DNA of 33,962 nt from Methylacidiphilum caldifontis. GTDB lineage: Bacteria > Verrucomicrobiota > Verrucomicrobiia > Methylacidiphilales > CAMAQI01. Positions 8,933 through 16,800 of this stretch are shown here, one piece after another. Where the stretch lies: NCBI GenBank assembly GCA_945860255.1, contig CAMAQI010000004.1, forward strand, positions 1 to 33,962, written 5' to 3'. The notes under the pieces are model-generated. The model saw only the letters and a program-made list of their open reading frames with translations, was not told the DNA's origin and searched no databases. The position numbers and the translations under genes are program-made. Position 1 is the first letter of the stretch, and each line of letters starts with the position of its first letter.

Positions 8933-9152
8933 TGCTAAATAAATTTTTCACACCTGAATAAGCCACCACGGGATCACCAGACTTAGGATCTGGAGTAGGT
9001 GGAGGATTAGTGGGAGGGGTTGGTTGAGGAGTAGGGCCACCGCCGCCGCTCGTTCCGCCCCCCTGACCGTTTCCACATTGAGCCAAGGAAAAGTCTGCGC
9101 CCACGAAAAAAACCAATAATGCCAATAATATCAATCTCTTTATATTTTTCAT
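8910..9152 (-). pseudogene. RHS protein N-terminus with signal peptide, truncated by the transposon
   Basis: The 80-codon frame starts with a typical Sec signal peptide (basic MKNIKRL, hydrophobic ILLALLVFFVGADFS, cleavage probably after ALAQ-like SLAQ near residue 25). A Gly-rich and a Pro-rich linker follow, then GDPVVAYSG, the usual lead-in to an RHS/YD shell. Residues 1-67 are host sequence (9152 to about 8953). The last 13 residues (VKNLFSIVAFFKI) are read from the transposon end. Joined to the C-terminal piece at SG|NEF, it restores a protein of about 1527 residues. The gene begins 24 bases after the stop of the membrane-anchored protein upstream, so the two probably shared a transcript. 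Alone it is a secreted stub. Confidence 0.82.
8953..8958. repeat. Target-site duplication, right copy (CCTGAA)
   Basis: This hexamer is identical to 5698-5703, directly after the transposon tip TTTTTCACA. The following T also matches, so a 7-bp duplication is possible. Confidence 0.85.
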
Positions 9153-9176
9153 AAATTTTCCAATCTTTGTTTTAAA

Positions 9177-9827
9177 CTATGATCCCTTGCGACTCTGCAT
9201 CTCTGGTCCTACCCAAAAATCGAGTCGTTTCTCGTCAAACCCTTTTCGTACCGTTACCCGATAAATTCCATCGCTTTGCGCTGTTTTAAAATCAAAGCCA
9301 ATTTGCCTCGATGCATCGAGTTTCCCTTGAGCAACGATCTCTCCTTGATTGAGATGTCCCCCATCCTCAGCCTGGATCACTATGGGATCTTCGGGAGTTC
9401 CCTCCGGATAGGAAACGACGATTTTTACTGTTTCATTCACTCCCAATAAAATCCGTGGAAAATAGCCAATTTCGTTGGGGTTTAAGGCGAACTCCTTGCC
9501 TTTTACAATCACTGTCGCCAATGCTGGGGTTCCCCCAATCTCGGAGGTCGCTGCCGCTCCGGTTCCCGTCGGAAGCGTGGAGATTGTTGAGGATCGGAAT
9601 AAATTCGCTTTGGACGCTGGTGTCGTTTGAGGGGATTGCGTCGATTGTGGGGTTACTGAAGCGCTTAGTGAAGAATCAGTAGCGGTTGGGCTTGAAGATT
9701 GTTTTTCGACCGTCGATGCGTTTGATGACATCGGCTGATTTGAGTGGGATCGAAAGAAGAAAACGGAAAGCAATCCCACGCTAAAGAGCGAGACGGCACT
9801 TAAAACTACTATTTTCCTCTTATTCAT
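9177..9827 (-). CDS. Membrane-anchored or secreted protein of unknown function, upstream of the RHS gene
   Basis: This is a 216-residue protein with one N-terminal hydrophobic segment (KIVVLSAVSLFSVGLLSVFFF, signal anchor or signal peptide), a low-complexity Ser/Thr/Pro/Gln linker (about residues 30-80) and a beta-rich C-terminal domain (TVIVKGKEFALNPNEIGYF…, YRVTVRKGFDEKRLDFWVG). I do not recognise the family; the C-terminal part looks like an extracellular Ig-like or adhesion-type beta fold. The frame is open for another 86 codons upstream through a run of 14 G, but ATG at 9827 is chosen because it directly precedes the hydrophobic segment. The RHS gene starts 24 bases downstream, which suggests a shared operon and perhaps a role in displaying or exporting the RHS protein (inference). 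Confidence 0.7.
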   Translation of the reverse strand: MNKRKIVVLSAVSLFSVGLLSVFFFRSHSNQPMSSNASTVEKQSSSPTATDSSLSASVTPQSTQSPQTTPASKANLFRSSTISTLPTGTGAAATSEIGGTPALATVIVKGKEFALNPNEIGYFPRILLGVNETVKIVVSYPEGTPEDPIVIQAEDGGHLNQGEIVAQGKLDASRQIGFDFKTAQSDGIYRVTVRKGFDEKRLDFWVGPEMQSRKGS

Positions 9828-9845
9828 GCCGAGGAAATACCCTAA

Positions 9846-9859
9846 GGGGGGGGGGGGGG
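9846..9859. repeat. Homopolymeric tract of 14 G
   Basis: The run lies 18 bases upstream of the chosen start of the 9177-9827 gene (read as poly-C on its coding strand). If translation instead begins at an upstream ATG such as 9932, the tract would be inside the coding frame. Such tracts change length by slippage; assembly error in the run is also possible. In the rest of the upstream region, GTGACGGT occurs twice (9897 and 9907). Confidence 0.9.
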
Positions 9860-10021
9860 CGTCAATTAAAATTGAAAATAATTTTGCAACTTTTGCGTGA
9901 CGGTCTGTGACGGTTAGGCGCAATAGCCTCATAGCAAATGAGCGGAGGCTCTCCAATTTCTTTCCCAAATTAATTTCGTTATCGCGCAGGGAGTGCGTGG
10001 AAATGTTTAAATGGTTTCTCC

Positions 10022-11221
10022 TTAAAGGCCCCTCATTGAACTCGCCACGGCGGTTCCGGCGGCATAGCCGGAGGCCCAAGCCCATTGAAAATTGTAGCCG
10101 CCGAGATGCCCGGTGACATCTAATGCCTCACCTATAAAATAGAGTCCGGGAACCGTTCGACTCTCCATCGTTTTTGAGGAGATCGCCACGGTATCAATTC
10201 CCCCTACGGTCACTTCTGCTTTAGGATAGCCTTCGGTTCCGCTCGGGATCAATTTCCAATGATTCAGTTCTGTCCCAATTTCTCGAAGTCGACGACTGCC
10301 AATCTGCCCCATCGGAGCGGTTATCTTCAGTCGTTCTACCCAAGCCTTAGCTAATCGAGCCGGTAACTGACTCCCCAGGACGGTCGAGAGTTGTGTTCGC
10401 TCTTGCTGTTTTTCCGCTAACCACTCGGCGGCATTCAGCCCTGGGAGGAGATCGATTTCAATTTCCTCTCCCGGTTTTGCATAGGAGGAGATTTGCAAAG
10501 CGGCAGGTCCGCTAAGTCCCCGATGGGTGAAAAGCAGGTCATCCAAGAAAAACTGTTTCCCGTGCGAGATTTTAACGGGAAGTGATAATCCGGAAAGGTC
10601 GCACATCAACCGTAATTCCGGATCGGAGAAGGTGAGGGGAACTAAACCAGGAGCTGTGGTCGTTAAGGGAATTCCAAATTGTCGAGCGATTCGATAAGCA
10701 AAATCGGTCGCTCCCAATTTCGGAAAGGAGAGGGCTCCTGTGGCAATGACCAATGATTTTGCACGGTAAAGCCCTTGAGAGGTGCGAACCTCAAAACAGT
10801 CTTTTTTTTCAACCACTTCGACTGTGACACCACATTTAATGTTAACTTTCGCCGTGGCGCATTCCGACAAAAGAAGATCGACAATTTTCCGGGAGTTATC
10901 ATCGCAGAACTGTTGTCCTAGTTTTTTTTCATAATAGGCGATCTGATGTTTATTCACTAAAGAGATAAAGTCGGTCGGTCGATAACGGGCGAGTGCCGAC
11001 TTACAGAAATTAGGACTGGAGGAGAGATAGTTTTTCGGCCCTGCTCCAAGATTTGTAAAGTTACAGCGTCCCCCTCCTGAGATGAGAATCTTCATTCCCA
11101 CTCGGTCATTTCGTTCGAGAACGATCACCGATGAGCCCAGTCCCCCGGCCACCGAGGCACAGAAGAGCCCCGCAGCTCCCGCACCGATGACGAGCAGATC
11201 AGATTCTTGAATCAAGGACAT
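10022..11221 (-). CDS. FAD-dependent oxidoreductase, HI0933/YhiN family
   Basis: This 399-residue flavoprotein has an N-terminal Rossmann dinucleotide site, DLLVIGAGAAGLFCA (GAGAAG at residues 13-18), and LERNDRVGMKILISGGGRCNFTN, the hallmark of the HI0933 (YhiN/BaiN-like) family. The FAD-closing C-terminal motif is GLYFIGEALDVTGHLGGYNFQWAWASG. Relatives are putative NAD(P)/FAD oxidoreductases; the substrate of most is unknown. Length is normal for the family. ATG at 11221 is preferred to the longer frame (to 11272) because the extra residues would overlap the antitoxin gene and the family starts with the Rossmann strand. It lies 14 bases after the BrnA-like gene on the same strand and may be cotranscribed. 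Confidence 0.9.
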   Translation of the reverse strand: MSLIQESDLLVIGAGAAGLFCASVAGGLGSSVIVLERNDRVGMKILISGGGRCNFTNLGAGPKNYLSSSPNFCKSALARYRPTDFISLVNKHQIAYYEKKLGQQFCDDNSRKIVDLLLSECATAKVNIKCGVTVEVVEKKDCFEVRTSQGLYRAKSLVIATGALSFPKLGATDFAYRIARQFGIPLTTTAPGLVPLTFSDPELRLMCDLSGLSLPVKISHGKQFFLDDLLFTHRGLSGPAALQISSYAKPGEEIEIDLLPGLNAAEWLAEKQQERTQLSTVLGSQLPARLAKAWVERLKITAPMGQIGSRRLREIGTELNHWKLIPSGTEGYPKAEVTVGGIDTVAISSKTMESRTVPGLYFIGEALDVTGHLGGYNFQWAWASGYAAGTAVASSMRGL

Positions 11222-11235
11222 TTTCTTGATTTGCT

Positions 11236-11463
11236 TTAAGCGGCCGATTCTTTGAGTCGATCTGCGATCCAAACTTTAATAATCGACTGTCGGGTCACCC
11301 CCAGCTTATGCGCCTCTTTATCTAGGGAGTGGATCATCCAAATAGGAAAGTCGACATTGACCCGCTTAGGAATTTGATCCGGTCTTCTCATTTTTGATAA
11401 ATGAAGATGCGACTTAATATTTTCATTATTATCAAATTTTGTATCAAGGTCTTTAGCTTTCAT
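11236..11463 (-). CDS. brnA: BrnA/CopG-like antitoxin
   Basis: This 75-residue ribbon-helix-helix antitoxin of the BrnT-BrnA type contains RRPDQIPKRVNVDFPIWMIHSLDKEAHKLGVTRQSIIKVWIADRL, with the DNA-contacting strand at KRVNVDF and the two helices after it. The N-terminal segment MKAKDLDTKFDNNENI is the region expected to contact the toxin. The ATG at 11463 overlaps the last 11 bases of the toxin frame, the normal arrangement of this pair; the longer frame to 11523 would read through the toxin and is rejected. The likely operator is the palindrome at 11714-11736. The antitoxin is intact while the toxin is interrupted, so it may persist only as a repressor. Confidence 0.85.
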   Translation of the reverse strand: MKAKDLDTKFDNNENIKSHLHLSKMRRPDQIPKRVNVDFPIWMIHSLDKEAHKLGVTRQSIIKVWIADRLKESAA

Positions 11464-11713
11464 ATAGTTCGACTTCCTCTTTTCTTGAGCGGCGACAAGA
11501 AATAATCCGTATCTTTTCACCACGATACGTGATAATTGCCGACCAATGTTTTTCTTTTATTTTCCCAACGATTAAAATTCTCGGTTCATCCTCCGTTTTT
11601 GCCGGGATTTCAATTCGATTTCCATCAAGCCATAGCCTTTACGCTTCGACGAAATGAATTCCATGTTTAGTCCTGTTTATTTGGCTCTTCTTTTCGTCAA
11701 ACTCAAATTCCAT
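11453..11713 (-). pseudogene. brnT: BrnT-like RNase toxin, interrupted by an in-frame stop
   Basis: Minus-strand translation from ATG at 11713 gives MEFEFDEKKSQINRTKHGI, the start of BrnT-type toxins. It then meets TAA at 11641-11639 (codon 25) where the family has Lys or similar (EA*RLWLDGNRIEIP). The frame after the stop is otherwise intact and ends with IRIISCRRSRKEEVELYES, typical of the BrnT C-terminus (RIISARxxxxxE). One base change (AAA to TAA) would explain it. BrnT toxins are small ribonucleases of the RelE fold that halt translation. Total length with the stop read through would be 86, normal for the family. The toxin is therefore probably dead unless the stop is a sequencing error or is suppressed. 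Confidence 0.8.
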
Positions 11714-11736
11714 AATGGTATAATTAATATACCATT
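11714..11736. promoter_or_regulatory. Palindromic operator at the brnT-brnA start
   Basis: AATGGTATA (11714-11722) and TATACCATT (11728-11736) form a perfect 9-bp inverted repeat with a 5-base centre, immediately upstream of the brnT ATG. Position and symmetry fit binding by the dimeric ribbon-helix-helix antitoxin for autoregulation. No better operator candidate is seen upstream. Confidence 0.7.
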
Positions 11737-11755
11737 TCCTTAAATGATGTCTAAT

Positions 11756-12718
11756 TTATTTTCTTCTCAATAATGTTCCGGCACGAGTGAAATGACCCTC
11801 TTCAAATCCGATCGCTTTTTTAATCTGATAGTCTCTCTCCAAGGAATTCCCGGTTTTTGCAATCTCTCGATGCTGCTCGCCATCGATCAATCCCCAAACC
11901 CGAGGCCAGATCGCTTGGATCGGCACCGGATAATCACTCCCATGCACAAAGCGTTCACGAAATTCCGATTTTAAAATTCGTCGATAGGCACTGGATCGCC
12001 ACGGTAGATTGAAGGCACTGGTGTCGCCATAAAGGTTCGGATATTTCTCCATCATTCGGAAAAGAGTCGTTAATCCATCCTCATCCCAAGGGGCATTCTT
12101 CGCCGCCGAATGAGCGGCGATCACGGTGACCCCGCATTCGAGAGGAAGCTCTAAGCTGCGGGGATCTTCCCACGCTTTATTCATCACCGGAAGGGTATGC
12201 TCGCTCCCGGTATGCGGGAGAAAAGGAATGCCCGCCTCCGATAAATGGCTCCAAAATTTGGTCAGCTTACGATCACTACAATTTACATTATGAACATTCG
12301 GAAGCAGTTTTAATAATGCCGCCCCTCCCTCGATACATTTCTCCAGTTCCTCTAAAGCATCTCTTCGATGCGGATGAATCGAGACTGCAGGGATCAACTC
12401 AGGATGAAGTTTTGCCAGTTTTAAAACATGCTCATTGGGAATATGAAAGACCCCTTGATTCTCATGAACATTTCCCTGTTCATCATAGATATCATCCATC
12501 GCTAAGATCACCGCTGCATCCATGGAGGATTCTCTTACATCAAGGAGTAATTTTTGCAGGAAAATCTCATCAAGATCTCCCTTGAGCGATCCTGCGGGAA
12601 GTCCCAATTGATGAAGCATGTATTGATAGAGATAGATATGGATTCCCCGGGGACGAAGCCAGGCCCCATTTCCTGAGGAACCATTTCCGACGAGATGCAC
12701 ATGAAGATCAATTTTCAT
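11756..12718 (-). CDS. Amidohydrolase (amidohydrolase-2, TIM-barrel metal-dependent hydrolase)
   Basis: This 320-residue metallo-hydrolase has the HxH of strand 1 as DLHVHLVG (H6, H8). K137 in GGAALLKLLPN occupies the position of the carboxylated lysine or strand-4 ligand. Further ligands are H169 (FLPHTGSEH), H203 (VIAAHSAAKNA) and D262 (FVHGSDYP). All ligands are present, so it should be catalytic. Relatives act on C-N, C-O or C-C bonds (decarboxylases, lactonases); the substrate cannot be told. It starts only 11 bases after the Wadjet jetD stop on the same strand, so it is probably transcribed with the defence operon. Whether it serves the defence system or is simply the next gene is unknown. 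It ends 42 bases before brnT. Confidence 0.85.
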   Translation of the reverse strand: MKIDLHVHLVGNGSSGNGAWLRPRGIHIYLYQYMLHQLGLPAGSLKGDLDEIFLQKLLLDVRESSMDAAVILAMDDIYDEQGNVHENQGVFHIPNEHVLKLAKLHPELIPAVSIHPHRRDALEELEKCIEGGAALLKLLPNVHNVNCSDRKLTKFWSHLSEAGIPFLPHTGSEHTLPVMNKAWEDPRSLELPLECGVTVIAAHSAAKNAPWDEDGLTTLFRMMEKYPNLYGDTSAFNLPWRSSAYRRILKSEFRERFVHGSDYPVPIQAIWPRVWGLIDGEQHREIAKTGNSLERDYQIKKAIGFEEGHFTRAGTLLRRK

Positions 12719-12729
12719 CAGTCACCAGT

Positions 12730-13851
12730 CTATCGAGAATCATACTCCACGTCCTCTCTTTTAAGCGGGGAGAGACTTGAGATAAACTCCCAGCCGATAC
12801 TCTCTTGAGCTAAACGATTTCCTGACTTGATTAAGCCTTCCACTTGATCCTCAAAGGGGTGAATCCAATCGTAAAACGAGGGGGGAGGCAGACCGTCACT
12901 ACTTCTCCAAGGTTGAGGACACTTTCTCCCATTTTGAAGGAGTTGCCTGTAGCTCCAAAGATGCGGCTTGATAATCGGAAGACCCAGATCTCCTGCAAAC
13001 CGTGAGGCTTCTTGAGGAATAACAAGACCCTGTCGATCAAGATCTCCAAAATAGAGCACTTCCCTCGCTCCGTGAAGCTCTTGAAAAAGATCCGAAAGTG
13101 AGCGAACCCCTTCGATGAAACGGTTTCCCTCTCCATAAACAACGGCACTAAACAAAGCCATCTCTTGATTCCACCGGACATAAGATTGCCAAGTAGCCGC
13201 ATTTTCAAGAACGATCACCGGTCGCTCGTTGGCTTGAAGAGGCCCCCGCTTCCAAGCAAGTGGAGAACCGATGATTTGGCAACAGAGATCCCGTTCTAAT
13301 TGCAGGCGATCGATTTTAAATAAAGAGGAGAGACTCAGAAGGTCGAGACGCTTTTCATCTCCAAAAAGTTGTAGGGAACGTTCCTTTATCGGAACCATTG
13401 GAGTCGTCGATTTCCTATTTTTAAGAAATTGATCAATTTGTTTAAGCTCTTCAAATGGGAGGTTCAAGCGGCTTTCAGGAATGAATTGAAGCGTATGGTG
13501 CCACGGAAAATCTTGAATTTGACGACTCTCCTCATGAGATGGGGGAATGAATTTAAAGATTGTTTTCCACCGCTCCTCTTCAGCAAGTGGCAGGATGACC
13601 CGATCGATCAAGTGGGGGCGATGAGCGATTGTCTTGAGGCATACCCACTGATTCGCTTCGAGCTGTCGCAACTCTCGCTCGGCATCTCCCCGTTCAATCC
13701 CACTTTGAAGACCAAGGGCCTCTAAAAATTCCTCCCAATTTCGAGAAAAGGGACGTTGTGCGATTTCACTACGAGACCCCCTATTTTTAATCCAGGCCGC
13801 AAATAGAGCTCGTCCAATAATGAATTCCGTCGGATTGAAGGAAGAAGACAT
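12730..13851 (-). CDS. jetD: Wadjet protein JetD (Toprim nuclease)
   Basis: This is the 373-residue nuclease subunit of the Wadjet anti-plasmid complex. The N-terminal half (residues 1-200) is helical and winged-helix-like. The C-terminal Toprim domain, related to topoisomerase VI/Spo11, has the acidic residue E216 in PVIVLENAATWQSY and the DxD motif in VLYFGDLDRQG (D270, D272), with E350 in RLAQESIGWE as a possible further contributor. In characterised Wadjet systems JetD cleaves circular DNA that has been extruded by JetABC. The gene lies 36 bases after jetC on the same strand. All catalytic positions are present and length is typical. Confidence is high from motifs plus the complete operon order. 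Confidence 0.9.
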   Translation of the reverse strand: MSSSFNPTEFIIGRALFAAWIKNRGSRSEIAQRPFSRNWEEFLEALGLQSGIERGDAERELRQLEANQWVCLKTIAHRPHLIDRVILPLAEEERWKTIFKFIPPSHEESRQIQDFPWHHTLQFIPESRLNLPFEELKQIDQFLKNRKSTTPMVPIKERSLQLFGDEKRLDLLSLSSLFKIDRLQLERDLCCQIIGSPLAWKRGPLQANERPVIVLENAATWQSYVRWNQEMALFSAVVYGEGNRFIEGVRSLSDLFQELHGAREVLYFGDLDRQGLVIPQEASRFAGDLGLPIIKPHLWSYRQLLQNGRKCPQPWRSSDGLPPPSFYDWIHPFEDQVEGLIKSGNRLAQESIGWEFISSLSPLKREDVEYDSR

Positions 13852-13887
13852 AAGAAGAATATCGAAGGCAAAATCGTTATCGAGAAT

Positions 13888-16800
13888 TTAAGTAAGCGCC
13901 TCCATCGCCTCGGACATTGTAGCGATCAAAGGGAGATTGGTGATTTGGGTGACATAGCCTTCCGTATCCCGTTGAATCTCTTTTTGACAAATCACCACCG
14001 TTTGCGCATGAGGAACCATGACACCGAGCCGCTCGGGAGGGAAAGCCATGACTAATTGAAGTTGAAATAAATGAGCTAATGCGAGGCAATCCTCAATGCC
14101 ATCCCCTGAAAGTTTCGAGAAAGCTTCATCCATAACAACGATACCGAGTTGCTGGGAGCGGGAGGAGGAGCGGTCGCCACGATCATAAACGCGCCGGAAA
14201 GCCGCAAGCATCGAGATGAAAAATGGAGCCTGACTCTCACCGCCGCTGAGATTTCGGCCTGATCGACTGAGGGAAATCGGCGGGGCATCAGGCTTATCGG
14301 CGGGAACCATTTCGAGATCGTAACGATGATAATTTCTGTAATCGAGAAGGCGTCGAGCACGATCGTCATTTTGATCGGAGGCATAAACTGCTTGCATGAG
14401 CGATTCCTTCGCCTGTCGCACCTCGTCATCCTGGATCCCCGACATGAGAGGGTCTGTCGCTTCAAGTCCAGAATTTAAAAGAGTCCAAAGAGCCGCATAG
14501 CCTGCGGTATCTTTTCGTTGACTGATTCGATAGCGAAATCTACCGACCGGACGACTCAGATAACGATCGAGAAGTTTGATCGTATTCTGTGCCTCCGAGA
14601 TTCGGCGATTTAGTTCATTAAGAACATTCTCTTCGAGGCGTCGTTCCCATTCACGCTTCCGATCTGCGGCGAGAAGTCGAGATTTCTCGAGTTCGACTGT
14701 GTCGAGAGTCTGAAGCCGAGAGTCCCACATTTCATTACTTTCATCTTCTGGCGAAAATGAATCCTGATATTCCGGGTGAAGGAGATACCCTTGAGAACTG
14801 CGTGAGTTTAAAAGAGCCATTCGCTCCTGTTTCCGTTTTTCACGGAATTCAACCGCTTGAATACTTGCTTCTTGCCTCGATTGGGTGATTGCGGAAAAGA
14901 TCTCAGTCCATTTTTGAAATTTCTTGCGCACTTCATTTTCTCTCTCCTGGAGCTCGGTTTCAAGTATCCCCGGAAAAGAACTCTTTAATTTTGTCAAACT
15001 TGAAAGTCTCTCAATCGTCGCCTGCTGAAGTTCAGCGATCGCCGTGGCAAGGTTATCACGAATCGGTCGTGCGCTCGTCTCAAAATGGATCCGATTGTTT
15101 CTTAAAATGCCGATCTCCTCGTTCAGATGCCGCTCTTTTTCCTCAAGTTCATGGAGGCGGGTTTGACGTGATTCACGTTCTGGAGTCATGAGAATGGCGA
15201 GGGTCTCACGAATTCGAGAAAGTTCCGCCTCCATCTCAGGCAATTGCGCCAATTCCATCGACCGATCGGGTACGGATCCATCTCCCAGACCTCCTTGTCT
15301 CCCTTGACTAATCCAAGTCTCGACATCACTCTTTTGTTGTTCAACGGCCCCCTTCTCGGCACGCAACTCAATCTGTTCCTTCTGCTTGATGGCTCTCATC
15401 CGTTGAAGCCCTTCACGCCCTAAAGTGAGTTCGACGCTAGAACCCGGTTTCAATCGATGTCGCAACGGGGTTTGTTTAAAAATCCCTTCTGGGGTGATGG
15501 CGAGATCGTGTTCAACCGATTCGAGTTCCTCAATGGTTTCGACGCATTGTATTTTTCCTAAAAGAGATTCGACATATCGCTGTGCTTGGGGATGGAGGAT
15601 CTCCACTTTATCCAAAAGCGAATTCTCCGCTGGCGGCAAGGAGGGAGAGTGATTGGCTTTCATCGGAGAAAGTTTTTCGATTTCGGAGGGATTAAGCAAC
15701 GATTCCATCTCTCGGCCGGGGGCCGTTTTTCGGAGAAGCTCAAGTGCAATTCGGTAATCACTCTCCTTTTCGACCACGAGCGCCCAACGATTCCGGCCCA
15801 AATAAAGCTCCAAGGCAGGCCACCATCGCTCTGCTTCGGGCTTCACTTCAATCAATCGGCCAAGCTGCTGAACACGATTTCCTAATTTTTTTTGAAGCGC
15901 AGTCAAAAGCGGAAAGGTGCCGGGTGCCTGACCTTTGGAGAGGTTCTCCAGATCATCTGCCAATTGGATCAACCGCTTTTCATAAGAAACGATCTGATCC
16001 CGCAGCGGAAGAGATAATCTCTCAACCTCAGTCCATATCTCGTGAAAGCGAGAGGCGAGTAGCGGAAGAGCTGATAATCGTTCAACCTCCTTTCCTGTAC
16101 GTAGCTGCGCAAGAAGTTGATCGTTAACGATCAGACCCTCTGCAAGCCCCTCCAATCGTATCGAACGCCCGTGTTTTAGCCATTGCATCCAGCGATAGTG
16201 ACGATCTTCGATTTGTTGTTGTGTCGATTTACGGACCTCAAGAAGCTGAGTTACTTTATCCTCTATATTTCGTTTTGATCGATCAAGTTCCGAGAGTTTC
16301 GCGCCATCAATATCGGATTGAATCTCAAATCGAACCCCAGCAAGGAGCTGCCGGGTCTCCTCGGACTCCTTGGCTTTCAAAGACAAAGCCATAAGCTCCT
16401 GTTCCCGTTCTGTTTCCAGACGCTTTAAGTGAGCGGCGTGCAAGTCGCGCCGTTCTTCAAGTTGAAGACATTTGAGATGATCGTGGAGATAATTAAGGAT
16501 CGACTCGTCTCGGCGCGCCCTGTGAAAAGTTTTATGATGATCGGAGATTCGCCGAAGAAAAAGTGCTTCATTTTCCTGTTTCTCCAAACGTTTGCGTGTG
16601 TCGTCATAGGCTTGCAATGCCGAACGAACTTCACGGACATCGAGAGGACTTTCCTCCAGAATGAATTCGCGAATGAATTTCTCAACATTCTCCTCAATCT
16701 CAAACGCTATCGCTTTGGGGAAAGTCCGATGGAAAGCATGTGCATCAAAATTCAAATGACGCGGAGCCGCCATCTCCTCGAGATAATCTTTCTGACGGCC

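Larger units (their letters stand above)
5704..8952 (+). mobile_element. 3249-bp three-gene transposon (zinc ribbon + DD35E transposase + ExeA-like ATPase)
   Basis: The element has 5'-TGT...ACA-3' tips and is flanked by CCTGAA at 5698-5703 and 8953-8958. It interrupts an RHS gene whose two parts rejoin in frame (…VVAYSG + NEFREIEE…). It carries three co-oriented genes (5968-6525, 6628-7866, 7863-8699) and a strong terminator. The 9-mer TAGATCGTA occurs inverted near both ends (5720-5728 and, on the other strand, 8904-8912), and the right end holds four short repeats. A transposase coupled by ATGA overlap to a AAA+ ATPase, TGT/ACA tips and end-repeat arrays place it with the IS21/Mu/Tn7/Tn5053 group by organisation. 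The extra zinc-ribbon gene is unlike plain IS21. Boundaries are well supported; the family name is not settled. Confidence 0.88.

Noticed and set aside
5704-8952. The inserted element as a plain IS21 copy
   Set aside because: The extra zinc-ribbon gene and the ExeA-like opening of the ATPase do not fit a standard two-gene IS21; only layout and end type agree.
8910-9152. Small free-standing secreted peptide gene
   Set aside because: Residues after SG are read from the transposon end, and the preceding part rejoins the RHS frame, so this is the cut N-terminus of the RHS gene.
9828-10085. N-terminal extension of the protein at 9177-9827
   Set aside because: It would begin inside the flavoprotein gene and pass through the poly-G tract; the hydrophobic signal segment begins right after the ATG at 9827. 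The alternative is kept open only as a phase-variation idea.
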